Of a stretch of 64,000 nt of DNA, positions 56,228 through 64,000 are shown in pieces. Source of the stretch: Vibrio tetraodonis (GTDB lineage Bacteria; Pseudomonadota; Gammaproteobacteria; Enterobacterales; Vibrionaceae). A program made the translations under genes and the position numbers. The notes under the pieces were generated by a model, which saw only the letters and a list, made by a program, of their open reading frames with translations, was not told the origin of the DNA and did no database searches. How positions within the stretch are numbered: the stretch's first letter is position 1; each line of letters begins with the position of its first letter. The stretch covers positions 1 through 64,000 of the forward strand of contig NZ_QLYY01000019.1 in assembly GCF_003350295.1 (NCBI RefSeq), read 5' to 3'.

Positions 56228-57637
56228 TTAGAAAGGACTTTCAATCAGGTAGTCAAAGTTAGGACTTTGGTTACCCGCTGCATCAAACCCGTAGACACAT
56301 ACTTTAAGTGGTACAGATTGGATACGGATAGGGTTTCTTCTGTATTGAATATAGCGAGCTTCATCACAGTCAATCTCGTCAGGTTTGCCCCAGGCTAACC
56401 AGTAATCAGAGTACTCGGGGACCATAAAAATAGGCTCAAAACCAATCGGTGTCACATTAAGTACTGGCTTGGTTGTTGGAGGAGTATTATCAACCTGAAC
56501 TTGAACTACGCTTGGCGCACTGGCGTCATCATTTTCCCCTATGATGCAGTATTGATGAACACCTTCTTTACTGATGTCAATTTTGGTTTCGCTGAAGTTG
56601 ACTTGACTCACTTCTATTGGAGCGCTGTAACCTGAGAGATCTTGGCAAGTTTGATTATTATCAGATAATAAGATGTTCTTATAGCGAATCTTACTGTCAC
56701 TGTTAATGGTGAACTTCCAATCTTGGTATCTAGAGTTTTCCCCGCTGAAGATATAAGGATAGTTAGCGATACTAATGTCGCTGGGCTTAGGCAATGGGCA
56801 AGCGGAATTGTCTAATGAGAAAGTTCCGTTTGAATTGAAGCATTGGCTCAGATCTTTAATAGGAACGACGTAGTTTTTGTTCTTTTTAACGTGTGCACCT
56901 TCATCATCAACCGCGCAAGGGTTGCCGTTATAGCAAGTTTTTCCTACGGCAGTATTTGTGGTTGTGTTAATCAGTCCGACTATGGTTTGATTGTTATCGA
57001 ACACTGGCGAACCTGAGCTTCCTGGAGAGATACCTTGGCAGTTATTTTCGTTAAAGTCATACCAATGCCAGTAGCCTTCAACCACATCAAATGTATTCCC
57101 AGATTCACAATATGACAGTTGCAATGCGTTGACATCCATAGGCACACCCGCAATGGTGATCTCAGCCTCTGGAGGCAGTGACTCTTGAGAAATACGATAC
57201 GGAGTTAAGCCTTGAGCAATGAGCTGAGCGACGGTTTGGTCGGATGATAATACCGAGATATCTAAGCCTTTCATCGTTGAGTATAAGACTTTGTTAATAC
57301 CTACAGAAATGGTTTCTCCTGCATCAATCGAATCTTGAAAGTAATTAAACTTGGCAGTGTAATTTACCGATTTTTCAATCGTTATATCATTACCTGATGA
57401 TGAACTAAAAGCATTTTGGCTACAGTGTCCATTTGAAAGAAAGGTTGCTGGAGCGTTTAGATTATCTCCAAATTGAACAAAAGAAACAGTGCAAGTCATA
57501 TTGCCGCTGAGTTTACCAACAGAGCGATAGAACGCATTTTCGCCACTTTCCGGTAGTTCAGTATTTTGGGTTGCCGAAGCAAAGGGGGAAGTAAGACAGA
57601 GCGTGGCGATATAAAATACAGGTATAGTGTGTTTCAT
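56228..57637 (-). CDS. Secreted trypsin-like serine protease
   Basis: 469 residues with a signal peptide (IATLCLTSPFASA). Catalytic triad: His in LSNGHCSQ, Asp in GLDISVLSS, Ser in GISPGSSGSPVFD. Several Cys pairs. The C-terminal part (from about residue 280) is a beta-rich region with no GlyGly-CTERM motif, which I cannot assign. Likely exported by type II secretion. Confidence 0.87.
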   Translation of the reverse strand: MKHTIPVFYIATLCLTSPFASATQNTELPESGENAFYRSVGKLSGNMTCTVSFVQFGDNLNAPATFLSNGHCSQNAFSSSSGNDITIEKSVNYTAKFNYFQDSIDAGETISVGINKVLYSTMKGLDISVLSSDQTVAQLIAQGLTPYRISQESLPPEAEITIAGVPMDVNALQLSYCESGNTFDVVEGYWHWYDFNENNCQGISPGSSGSPVFDNNQTIVGLINTTTNTAVGKTCYNGNPCAVDDEGAHVKKNKNYVVPIKDLSQCFNSNGTFSLDNSACPLPKPSDISIANYPYIFSGENSRYQDWKFTINSDSKIRYKNILLSDNNQTCQDLSGYSAPIEVSQVNFSETKIDISKEGVHQYCIIGENDDASAPSVVQVQVDNTPPTTKPVLNVTPIGFEPIFMVPEYSDYWLAWGKPDEIDCDEARYIQYRRNPIRIQSVPLKVCVYGFDAAGNQSPNFDYLIESPF

Positions 57638-58028
57638 TAATAAGCCTCAATTATTGACGTTGTTATGGGTGCACAAATCCATGAATATGCGATGGACGCA
57701 TTTTCATTGCTGAACCCTTGTTATTTTTTTGTGTAATAGGTTTGTCGATCGTTAGTGGGTGAATTTATTTAAAGTGCATATGAGTGCTGATTTCCTCCTG
57801 ATTTTTAATAACTTCAAATAAGAAACTAGGTTGTATTTACCTTTGATCTTTTCACGCATCCAATCAACAGGTTTGCTGTTGAGTATTGGAACAGATCCAG
57901 TCTTTCTCGGGTTAAATTGAATGTGCGAGATGATGCCTGTCTAGATAACTGAGGGACAGTTTTGGCCAAAAGAGATATGTAGAGTTATGTGTCGAGGCTC
58001 ACCTTAGACTGAGCCTCGACGACTCAAA
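57638..58028. other. Intergenic region with a possible gene remnant
   Basis: On the minus strand 57752-57940 stays open (62 residues), containing IQFNPRKTGSVPILN, VDWMREKIKGKYNLVS. It looks coding but has no start and follows a stop, so it may be the tail of a lost gene. Family not recognised. An 11-bp inverted repeat (GTCGAGGCTCA/TGAGCCTCGAC, 57991-58020) lies nearby without a U-run. Confidence 0.35.
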
Positions 58029-58160
58029 CTAGACCATCTCTTTACCTTCTTTTTTGGCTTTGCACATGTCTTTGTAGAGGCTGACACACAAAAGTATCAT
58101 GATGCCCAGTGCCATGAGAGGCCAAACTAGAACATACAGAGTTAATGCTAGGCTTGACAT
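58029..58160 (-). CDS. Small subunit of the sodium:solute symporter
   Basis: 43 residues, MSSLALTLYVLVWPLMALGI, one helix, then a basic tail with KKEGKE. It starts inside the last codons of the symporter gene (13-bp overlap). This size and place fit the small helper subunits of SSS-type transporters. A GGGG-rich Shine-Dalgarno precedes it. Confidence 0.7.
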   Translation of the reverse strand: MSSLALTLYVLVWPLMALGIMILLCVSLYKDMCKAKKEGKEMV

Positions 58161-59812
58161 TGGGGGGCTCCTTCGATTGCTTGGGTTTTATTTTTAGAGT
58201 CGTTAAAGGAAACAACATCCTTACCTATACTCGTAAAATCAAAGTGTTCTTTTGATCTTAAACTTAAAATCACGCAGGTTAGCGTACTGGCTCCGTAAGC
58301 AGTCATCGAGCTCAACAACACCGGATAGTGGCGTAATGCATCCAATGCAAAAGGCGTAATGGCAATAAAGGCGATCCCACCAAGTATGCAAGCTGCTTTA
58401 AAACCAAAGAAGCCAAAAACCATCAAACCAATGACGACGCCTCCTCCTGCCGATGCGACCCATTCGAAAAACAATGCTGCTAGACCTTGTAGCCCAACAA
58501 TTTCAAAACGCGTGATAACGAACATTCCAAAGCCGGCGATGGCTGCGCTGGTAAAGGCTAAGTTATTTACTCTATCCCAGTACAGGCTGGCGATGACGGG
58601 GAAAACGATGGCTCCCCATAGCGCGCCAACAAAGACAAGCATGGTAAGTATGTCGAACTTTAAGCATGCTAGTAACATGGCCAAAAAGGTAGCGCTGACC
58701 ATAGTTAAACGGCCTATAAATAGCATGGTTTTGGGTTTGACTTTCCCTCGAGACAGGTGCTTTCCATAGATATCTGTCATCACAAGTGCTGAGAGAGCGG
58801 AAAGATCCGAATCCGCTGTTGAGGATAGAGAACCAATCACCATAATGAAAAATAATCCAACCAAAAATGGAGATAGGTAAGTTGCTGCCATTTGTGGGAT
58901 CAGGTTGTTATAATTGCCGTCTTGAGGAGTAATGCCGGCGAGTAGAGCAAGAAATCCCAGCATACCCAAACCAATCACAATTGAACCGTAGCCTAGAGTA
59001 GCGGTAACAAATGTCTGTTTAAGTAAGTCCTCTCTCACTGCAAACAGCCGCTGGGCTATGGTTTGATTACCGATAGCATAGGCTAATACAGCAACAAAGT
59101 ATGGTGCCCCTTGTTCTAGTATGGCAGTTTGCGAATAGAAGCTAGATTGCTCAGCAGTGAGTAATGACATGCCTGATTCAAACAAAGTGCTACCACCAAG
59201 TTTGAAAAAGATAATAGGTATGATGATCACAGCGGCAAAAATCATAGCGATAACTTGACCAAAATCTGTTGTCACTGACGATCTAAAGCCAGACCAAATG
59301 GTATAGCTAAGCACTCCAAGGCCAGCAATGATAACGCCATGAACAAAGCTCAGCGGGGATAATATCTCCAAGAGTGCGCCTGCTGCAGTGAAATTCACGG
59401 TCAGGCTGATAAGGCTTCCTACGATATTTGAACCTGCCATGATCATTTGGCTCGAGCTTCCATGTCGAGCATGCATGATTTCGGCAAGAGTGTGAGCTTT
59501 AGGGGCAATTTGTCTGAACCTTTTACCAAATGGGTAAATAAAGAAAATCATCAATGCTCCCCAAAAACCATAATGAAGAGCACCCGATAAGCCATATTTA
59601 TAGCCAGAAGTGGCTGCGGCGTAAAAGGAAGCGGCCCATATCCAAGTGGCAGTCATACTCGCTGCTGCCATACCGAATCCTATTGAATTATTCGATACCA
59701 TATAGCCATCAACGTTTTCTTCTTTTCTGGCTAAGGTGAGTGATATTAAAAACGTTAGGCCGTAGAAGCACAGCAGTAGCAGCAACGCTGTCTGGGTCGA
59801 CATTTGATACAT
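58148..59812 (-). CDS. Sodium:solute symporter (SSS family)
   Basis: 554 residues, 13-14 helices. Has the conserved TATWIWAASFYAAATSGYKYG and GPISSTADSDLSALSALVMTDIYGKHL stretches (the sodium site region). Resembles urea/solute symporters of the DUR3-like branch. Downstream of the zinc alcohol dehydrogenase gene by 71 bp in the same direction, so the two may act on a common substrate. Confidence 0.9.
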   Translation of the reverse strand: MYQMSTQTALLLLLCFYGLTFLISLTLARKEENVDGYMVSNNSIGFGMAAASMTATWIWAASFYAAATSGYKYGLSGALHYGFWGALMIFFIYPFGKRFRQIAPKAHTLAEIMHARHGSSSQMIMAGSNIVGSLISLTVNFTAAGALLEILSPLSFVHGVIIAGLGVLSYTIWSGFRSSVTTDFGQVIAMIFAAVIIIPIIFFKLGGSTLFESGMSLLTAEQSSFYSQTAILEQGAPYFVAVLAYAIGNQTIAQRLFAVREDLLKQTFVTATLGYGSIVIGLGMLGFLALLAGITPQDGNYNNLIPQMAATYLSPFLVGLFFIMVIGSLSSTADSDLSALSALVMTDIYGKHLSRGKVKPKTMLFIGRLTMVSATFLAMLLACLKFDILTMLVFVGALWGAIVFPVIASLYWDRVNNLAFTSAAIAGFGMFVITRFEIVGLQGLAALFFEWVASAGGGVVIGLMVFGFFGFKAACILGGIAFIAITPFALDALRHYPVLLSSMTAYGASTLTCVILSLRSKEHFDFTSIGKDVVSFNDSKNKTQAIEGAPQCQA

Positions 59813-59883
59813 CTATTCTCCTTACTTCTCTCTCATAAAGAAGCATCAGGTTAGAAAAGTGAGTTTTATATTTCACTAAGCGT

Positions 59884-60921
59884 TTATCTAGAAACCAGTA
59901 CTTTTAGTGCATCATTCTCTTCTGCATTAATAAAGGTATCGTAGGCTTTATCAAATTCACCCATTGGGAAGTGGTGCGTGCAAAGTTTTTCTGGGTGCAG
60001 GTGGCCAGCCTGAATTTGTTTGATAAGAGTAGGAACTGAGTAAGTATGTACAAGGCCAGCTGTCATGGTGAAATTACGTTTCCACATATCTTCTAGGTTG
60101 ATAGTCGCAGATTTTCCATGAACACCCAGTACAGCGATATTACCGCCAGGGCATACTAGCTGTTGTGACATATCCCAACCTGCAGGAATTCCTATTGCTT
60201 CAATCACAACATCTACGCCGACACCGTCGGTAATATCTAGTATTTGATCAACGGCGGTATTTTCAGAGTTATTGATTGCATGAGTTGCCCCAAGTTTTTG
60301 GGCTGCTTCTAATCGATGAGGGTTATTATCGATAGCGTATATTTTGCTAGGTGAGAAAAATTGAGCTGTCATTAAAGCCGCTAAACCAACAGGGCCACAG
60401 CCTATAATAGCTAAGGTATCGGCAGGTTTTAGCTTTCCATCTAAGACTCCAACTTCGTATCCAGTAGGGAATATATCACTTAAAAGAACGAGTGATTCGT
60501 TGGCAATATTTTCTGGTGCATGAAATAGGCTGTTATCACCATAGGGTACTCTGACATATTCTGCGTGACATCCATCGATTTCATTTCCTAGCATCCAGCC
60601 GCCATTTATACACTGACCAAACTGAGACTTTTGACACATAGAGCAGCTACCACACGATGTGGTACAGGAAATAACAACTCGATCGCCTGGCTTGAATTTT
60701 TTTATATGGCTTCCGCATTCTTCGACAATACCCACGCCCTCATGCCCGAGAATGGTATCACTTTTGAAAGTCGGAACAGTCCCGCGAAGAATCTGGAGGT
60801 CAGTGCCACAGATAGTAGTGCTCTCGATTTTAACAATAATGTCATCTTCATTAATTAAATTTGGTTTAGGTCTTTCTTGAAGAGAGTGATTGCCTTGAGC
60901 GTCCATAACATAAGCTTTCAT
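59884..60921 (-). CDS. Zinc-dependent alcohol dehydrogenase
   Basis: 345 residues, MDR superfamily. Catalytic zinc ligands Cys in TICGTDLQ and His in GHEGVGIVEE; four-Cys structural zinc site in CTTSCGSCSMCQKSQFGQC; NAD motif GCGPVGLAA. Substrate unknown, perhaps a polyol or sugar acid. AAGGTGAAG precedes the ATG. First gene of a unit with the symporter. Confidence 0.92.
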   Translation of the reverse strand: MKAYVMDAQGNHSLQERPKPNLINEDDIIVKIESTTICGTDLQILRGTVPTFKSDTILGHEGVGIVEECGSHIKKFKPGDRVVISCTTSCGSCSMCQKSQFGQCINGGWMLGNEIDGCHAEYVRVPYGDNSLFHAPENIANESLVLLSDIFPTGYEVGVLDGKLKPADTLAIIGCGPVGLAALMTAQFFSPSKIYAIDNNPHRLEAAQKLGATHAINNSENTAVDQILDITDGVGVDVVIEAIGIPAGWDMSQQLVCPGGNIAVLGVHGKSATINLEDMWKRNFTMTAGLVHTYSVPTLIKQIQAGHLHPEKLCTHHFPMGEFDKAYDTFINAEENDALKVLVSR

Positions 60922-61378
60922 TTTACTTCACCTTTTCGATAATGAAACTAGCCAAACTATTAGAATTGCTTTGTAATTATATTTAAAGCGGCAATAAAGT
61001 TATTTATAACTATAATTTTCCTTGTTATTAAAATATCTTAATATAGCTGTGTTTTTTCGGATTATTGCATAGGAAAAATAAAAGTAAACGTTTGCTGTAT
61101 AATAAAGCATGCTGGTCATACCAGTTGATTTTTTTGTTGTATTTAAATGTTTTTTTATGTTTTTCTTAGTGTTATTTGGATTAGCTATTCATGTGTTTGT
61201 CTTGAAGCTAGTCAATTTTAATTATGTGTTTTTTATTGACTTTCTTACATGGTGTTTTTGGTAACAAATATTATGTTACAGTTCAATAATGTTAACTAGA
61301 ATAATATATAAGTTCCCATTCTATAAATATTGACTCTATAATTTTTTGTATCAATGAAAATTAGATAAGGGGTAGAGT
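60922..61378. other. Divergent regulatory region
   Basis: About 460 bp, very AT-rich, no genes. Contains a GntR/FadR-like palindrome CTGGTCATACCAG (61112-61124), a possible operator for the dehydrogenase unit. Confidence 0.5.
61112..61124. promoter_or_regulatory. GntR-type palindromic operator candidate
   Basis: CTGGTCATACCAG is a perfect 5+5 palindrome with a 3-nt centre, like FadR/UxuR sites (TGGTnnnACCA). It is about 190 bp before the dehydrogenase start. No GntR gene is in view. Confidence 0.4.
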
Positions 61379-62305
61379 ATGTTTACTAAGCAACTGGTGT
61401 TACGGACGATTGATGGTTGTATTCTTAGTACGAAAAGCACCAGAAAGAAAACCCTTGGTTTACCCAAACTTCGAAGTGATATTGTCAAGCTCACCGATTT
61501 GAAGAAAATTAAAGATGTTTTGGTCGAAGCGATCAATGAAGAAGCTCCGACAGATCTTAAACCAGCTGACACTGCCTGTAAGTATTGGGTAAATCGCCAT
61601 TCTTCATACACATTTAGGCTATTCGATAAGGATACGAATACCAAAAAAGCGCTTAAATCTCTCGTCGATGAATATGGGGTATATTTTAATAGCGATCTTG
61701 GTAACTCTAAAGTTTATGAGAAAGCTCTGCCGCCAACCAAGCCACTAATGTTAGGTAAAACAACGTCCATTAGTAAGACGACAGTGACCAACATGAAACA
61801 AGCTTCAAGGCGCGGAGATAAACAAATCGTCTTTTTAGGCCATGGTGAAACGACTCTTAACACGCATATCCAAATTCCCCAAGGTACGAGTGTTCATTTT
61901 TATACTTATGATCAGGCGTTTTTACGAGATGTAGATGTTAGAGCGATTGCATGTCCAGAAGTTTGGGGAAGACACAAGGTGCCCACTGTACGTGAAGTTG
62001 CAGGCCCCGGGATGACCATTAAAGAGCACTATATTGGAGAGCTTGATCATCAGGGGCTTGGAGGACACATTGATAATCCCGCTTTCTTGGGTGGTGTTAT
62101 GTTCACCGGTATTCGTTCACTTTCATCGCTTCTTGTTCCGAATATGGGTGTGGTGCATTTTGCAGCGTGTCGCGCACACCCGACGGATGACATGATTGCT
62201 TTTAATAAGGGAGGAGGTGTCAATGCGGACAGTATTGAGCCCCAACAAAGGCGTGACTCAGTCATTGAGAATCTAATGAAAGTGGGTGGTTTGCCAGACC
62301 ACTAA
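61379..62305 (+). CDS. Stv-like protein with possible His/Cys catalytic dyad
   Basis: 308 residues, no signal peptide. A central QIVFLGHGE (H155) with a following PQGTSVHFYTYDQAFL, and a later VVHFAACRAHP (C264). This order resembles Stv-type (putative adhesin) domains and the clan CD His-Gly/Cys protease fold from memory. The N-terminal 120 residues are basic and helical and not recognised. The gene stands alone with a terminator and no immunity gene or secretion system. Confidence 0.5.
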   Translation: MFTKQLVLRTIDGCILSTKSTRKKTLGLPKLRSDIVKLTDLKKIKDVLVEAINEEAPTDLKPADTACKYWVNRHSSYTFRLFDKDTNTKKALKSLVDEYGVYFNSDLGNSKVYEKALPPTKPLMLGKTTSISKTTVTNMKQASRRGDKQIVFLGHGETTLNTHIQIPQGTSVHFYTYDQAFLRDVDVRAIACPEVWGRHKVPTVREVAGPGMTIKEHYIGELDHQGLGGHIDNPAFLGGVMFTGIRSLSSLLVPNMGVVHFAACRAHPTDDMIAFNKGGGVNADSIEPQQRRDSVIENLMKVGGLPDH

Positions 62306-62311
62306 GCATAG

Positions 62312-62338
62312 AAAGAGCGCTTAAAGCGCTCTTTTTGA
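62312..62338 (+). terminator. Terminator
   Basis: Stem AAAGAGCGC/GCGCTCTTT with loop TTAAA and T-run, 7 bp after the stop. Confidence 0.85.
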
Positions 62339-62384
62339 TTTTTTGGTCCTGATCGAATTACTTGAGTAGAGAGTTATCATTCAT

Positions 62385-62669
62385 TTATAGCTGTTCAAAG
62401 AAAGTAATGCTTGGTTCTTTTGTTAGCAGTCCATCTAAATTATCTAGCAAGTTTAAGAAATGTGGTTCTCTACAGTGAGCATCAAATGCGGCTTGATCGA
62501 TAAATTGCTCTTGAAACATAAATATCGATGGGTTTCCTTTCTCTTGCAGCAAAGTGTAGCGAATACAGCCCACTTCATTTTGTGTGGGCTGAACCATATC
62601 AAGCAACAGTTGCTTCAGAGTGTCTTCTTGGTCGGGTTTTGCTTCAAAAGTGGCGGTTAAGTGAATCAT
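62385..62669 (-). CDS. Antibiotic biosynthesis monooxygenase-like (ABM) protein
   Basis: 94 residues with IHLTATFEAKPDQEDTLKQLL and FMFQEQFIDQAAFDAH, matching YgiN-like ABM-fold proteins, small quinol or heme-related oxygenases. Cytoplasmic. 11 bp after the VOC gene on the same strand, likely co-transcribed. Confidence 0.83.
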   Translation of the reverse strand: MIHLTATFEAKPDQEDTLKQLLLDMVQPTQNEVGCIRYTLLQEKGNPSIFMFQEQFIDQAAFDAHCREPHFLNLLDNLDGLLTKEPSITFFEQL

Positions 62670-62680
62670 TTTTTTACCTA

Positions 62681-63076
62681 TTATTGGTATCTTCCGTTAC
62701 GTTGCAGAAATTCGATCTTGTATCCATCAGGATCGGTAATGAAAAATAGTGTAGCTAAAACTCTATCTTGGTGATGAATCGTTTTAATATCAGACGGCAG
62801 GATATCTAATTGTTTTAGCTCACTATGAGTTTGTTGGATATTATCGACCGACACGGCAATATGACCGTAACCAGAGCCATGTGTATAGGTGAGTTGGACA
62901 TCATGATTATGTGTCAGCTCAAGCTCGAACCCGGTTTCAGGGTTTGCCAAATAAGTTAATGTGTAGTCGTCAAAAACCAATTGTTCTTTGATGTGTAAAG
63001 CAAGAGCTTTGTGGTAAAAATCAACCGAAGTACTTAGGTCACTTACTCTTATCATAGTGTGGATAAGCTTAGCCAT
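62681..63076 (-). CDS. Lactoylglutathione lyase-like VOC protein
   Basis: 131 residues, VOC/glyoxalase I fold. Metal ligand positions kept: His in LIHTMIRV, Glu in FELELTHN, His in YGHIAVSV, Glu in GYKIEFL. Resembles GloA, which converts the methylglyoxal-glutathione hemithioacetal to lactoylglutathione. AGGAGG-like site before the ATG. Confidence 0.88.
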   Translation of the reverse strand: MAKLIHTMIRVSDLSTSVDFYHKALALHIKEQLVFDDYTLTYLANPETGFELELTHNHDVQLTYTHGSGYGHIAVSVDNIQQTHSELKQLDILPSDIKTIHHQDRVLATLFFITDPDGYKIEFLQRNGRYQ

Positions 63077-63161
63077 TTTTTCCTCCTCTTCACGTGAGGT
63101 AATAGAATAAACAGGTTTATGTGAGTGTTGGTAGTACTCCAGTACGACATTAACTATTTTG

Positions 63162-63464
63162 TTAGGGTATTTGGAGCTGCTGATATATGTTGCTCATCAC
63201 GTTTTCTGGTTGGCGTAGGTAAATAAGGCAGGCGCACCTAAGTAAGGAAGTAAAGTTTTTGACTTGATCGTTATACACCAGTGCCTCTAAATAAATTGTA
63301 CTGATGAATTTTGGCAATGTCATACCTTGGAGCTGAGCGATTTCTTCAAGAATGTGCCAGAAACTTGCTTCGAGCTTGATACTGGTTGCATGACCATCAA
63401 TACGAATTGATTTAGCGACAATTTGGTAGCTTTCCTGAGGTTGGTGAGAGAAAAGTTCACACAT
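63162..63464 (-). CDS. Ribbon-helix-helix domain protein
   Basis: 100 residues. IRIDGHATSIKLEASFWHILEEIAQLQGMTLPKFISTIY follows the RHH_4 pattern; a DNA-binding or regulator-like function is likely but no toxin is adjacent. Single gene. Confidence 0.72.
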   Translation of the reverse strand: MCELFSHQPQESYQIVAKSIRIDGHATSIKLEASFWHILEEIAQLQGMTLPKFISTIYLEALVYNDQVKNFTSLLRCACLIYLRQPENVMSNIYQQLQIP

Positions 63465-63535
63465 AAATTTTTAATTGAGATTGGACGAAGTAGCTTTCTA
63501 ACTTAGCTTTTCGTTCCAGTCAATACAGCATGAAA

Positions 63536-63561
63536 AATAAACGCCCAGTTGGGCGTTTATT
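63536..63561 (-). terminator. Terminator of the phosphatase gene
   Basis: Stem AATAAACGCCC/GGGCGTTTATT, loop AGTT, with TTATTTTTC on the minus strand. Confidence 0.85.
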
Positions 63562-63569
63562 ATATTCAA

Positions 63570-64000
63570 CTACTTTACCTGGGTCTTGATGTATTCACCA
63601 AGCTCGGAGTGGTGCATGATTTTCGATACAGGGATAATCGCCTCAGCAGGTCCCCAAGCAAATACGTTTACTGGCGTGTGAGTATGGGTTCCTGTTCCCC
63701 ACACAATGTTTTGACTGATGGCTTGTTCCCTTGCTAGGACATTTCCACGGTCGTTGTATGGAAAAAAGGCATCAAAATCATTGATTGCTGGTATGTTTTC
63801 AGCAGATAGGTACGAGTGGCCAGCTAGGCGATATGGATTGGGTTTATTGGCTAAAACCTTTTCTGCTTGAGCAGAAGTGATAGGAAACTTCGTATTGGTA
63901 TTCACAATCTCGGCAAACTTGACGGCGGTTTGCTGGCTTTTATCCAATTGTTCAAACTCACTGACCATGCCATAGTAGCTCTTCTTTTGTTGATACAGTT
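63570..64000 (-). CDS. Alkaline phosphatase, C-terminal part
   Basis: About 143 residues visible, open to the right edge (LYQQKKSYYGMVSEF). The motif WGTGTHTHTPVNVFAWGP is the C-terminal metal-site region of alkaline phosphatases, with the His ligand of the zinc site. The gene continues beyond the window, so N-terminus and active-site Ser cannot be checked. Confidence 0.85.
   Translation of the reverse strand, partial: LYQQKKSYYGMVSEFEQLDKSQQTAVKFAEIVNTNTKFPITSAQAEKVLANKPNPYRLAGHSYLSAENIPAINDFDAFFPYNDRGNVLAREQAISQNIVWGTGTHTHTPVNVFAWGPAEAIIPVSKIMHHSELGEYIKTQVK

Overview
The window looks like a chromosomal segment of a Vibrio or close relative. Several neighbourhoods fit that group: yejK divergent from yejL-yejM, minCDE followed by ycgL and a lytic transglycosylase, marC/ychE beside adhE, an RtxB-RtxD-RtxE-like type I secretion operon, and a DUF2850-like membrane protein. 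I could not run a database search, so family assignments rest on motifs and remembered family sequences.

Layout. 1-3400: the end of an IS4-family element, mobile-element debris, and a protein kinase closely resembling the Yersinia type III effector YopO/YpkA. 3465-10668: a very large hybrid histidine kinase, a REC/HD-GYP c-di-GMP phosphodiesterase and a periplasmic binding protein. 10730-18241: tRNA-Ser, a TAXI-type TRAP transporter operon with a good sigma-54 promoter, a divergent DctD-like regulator and DctB-like kinase, and tRNA-Pro. 18295-21439: yejM, yejL and yejK. 21775-31924: a two-ATPase type I secretion operon, an EF-hand/RTX cargo whose C-terminus is out of frame, a Sel1-like protein with a broken N-terminus, a small membrane ORF and a membrane-anchored Hpt protein. 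31936-40580: methyltransferase, NhaC antiporter, asd, a K+ channel-like protein, MarC and adhE.

40685-42784: an internally deleted second methionyl-tRNA synthetase gene with an intact-looking methionine-rich leader peptide and SD-sequestering hairpin, then a probable R-S-E ADP-ribosyltransferase. 42963-50084: minCDE, ycgL, lytic transglycosylase, a LysR regulator, a nucleoside transporter, two Cys-cluster proteins and a DUF2850-like protein. 50280-52755: an isolated TadE/TadE/TadG trio. 53058-55159: what looks like a collapsed vibrioferrin-type siderophore locus (PvsE-like decarboxylase, scrap of an IucA/IucC synthetase, frameshifted scrap of a FepC-type ATPase, one Fur box). 55428-64000: endonuclease I, a secreted trypsin-like protease, a sodium:solute symporter with its small subunit and a zinc alcohol dehydrogenase, a possible His/Cys-dyad Stv-like protein, small metabolic genes and the 3' end of an alkaline phosphatase gene.

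The most unusual content is a set of isolated candidate host-interaction proteins (YopO-like kinase, ART, Stv-like) without a secretion system in view, the metG attenuator attached to a dead gene, and two decayed loci whose deletion edges can be read directly.
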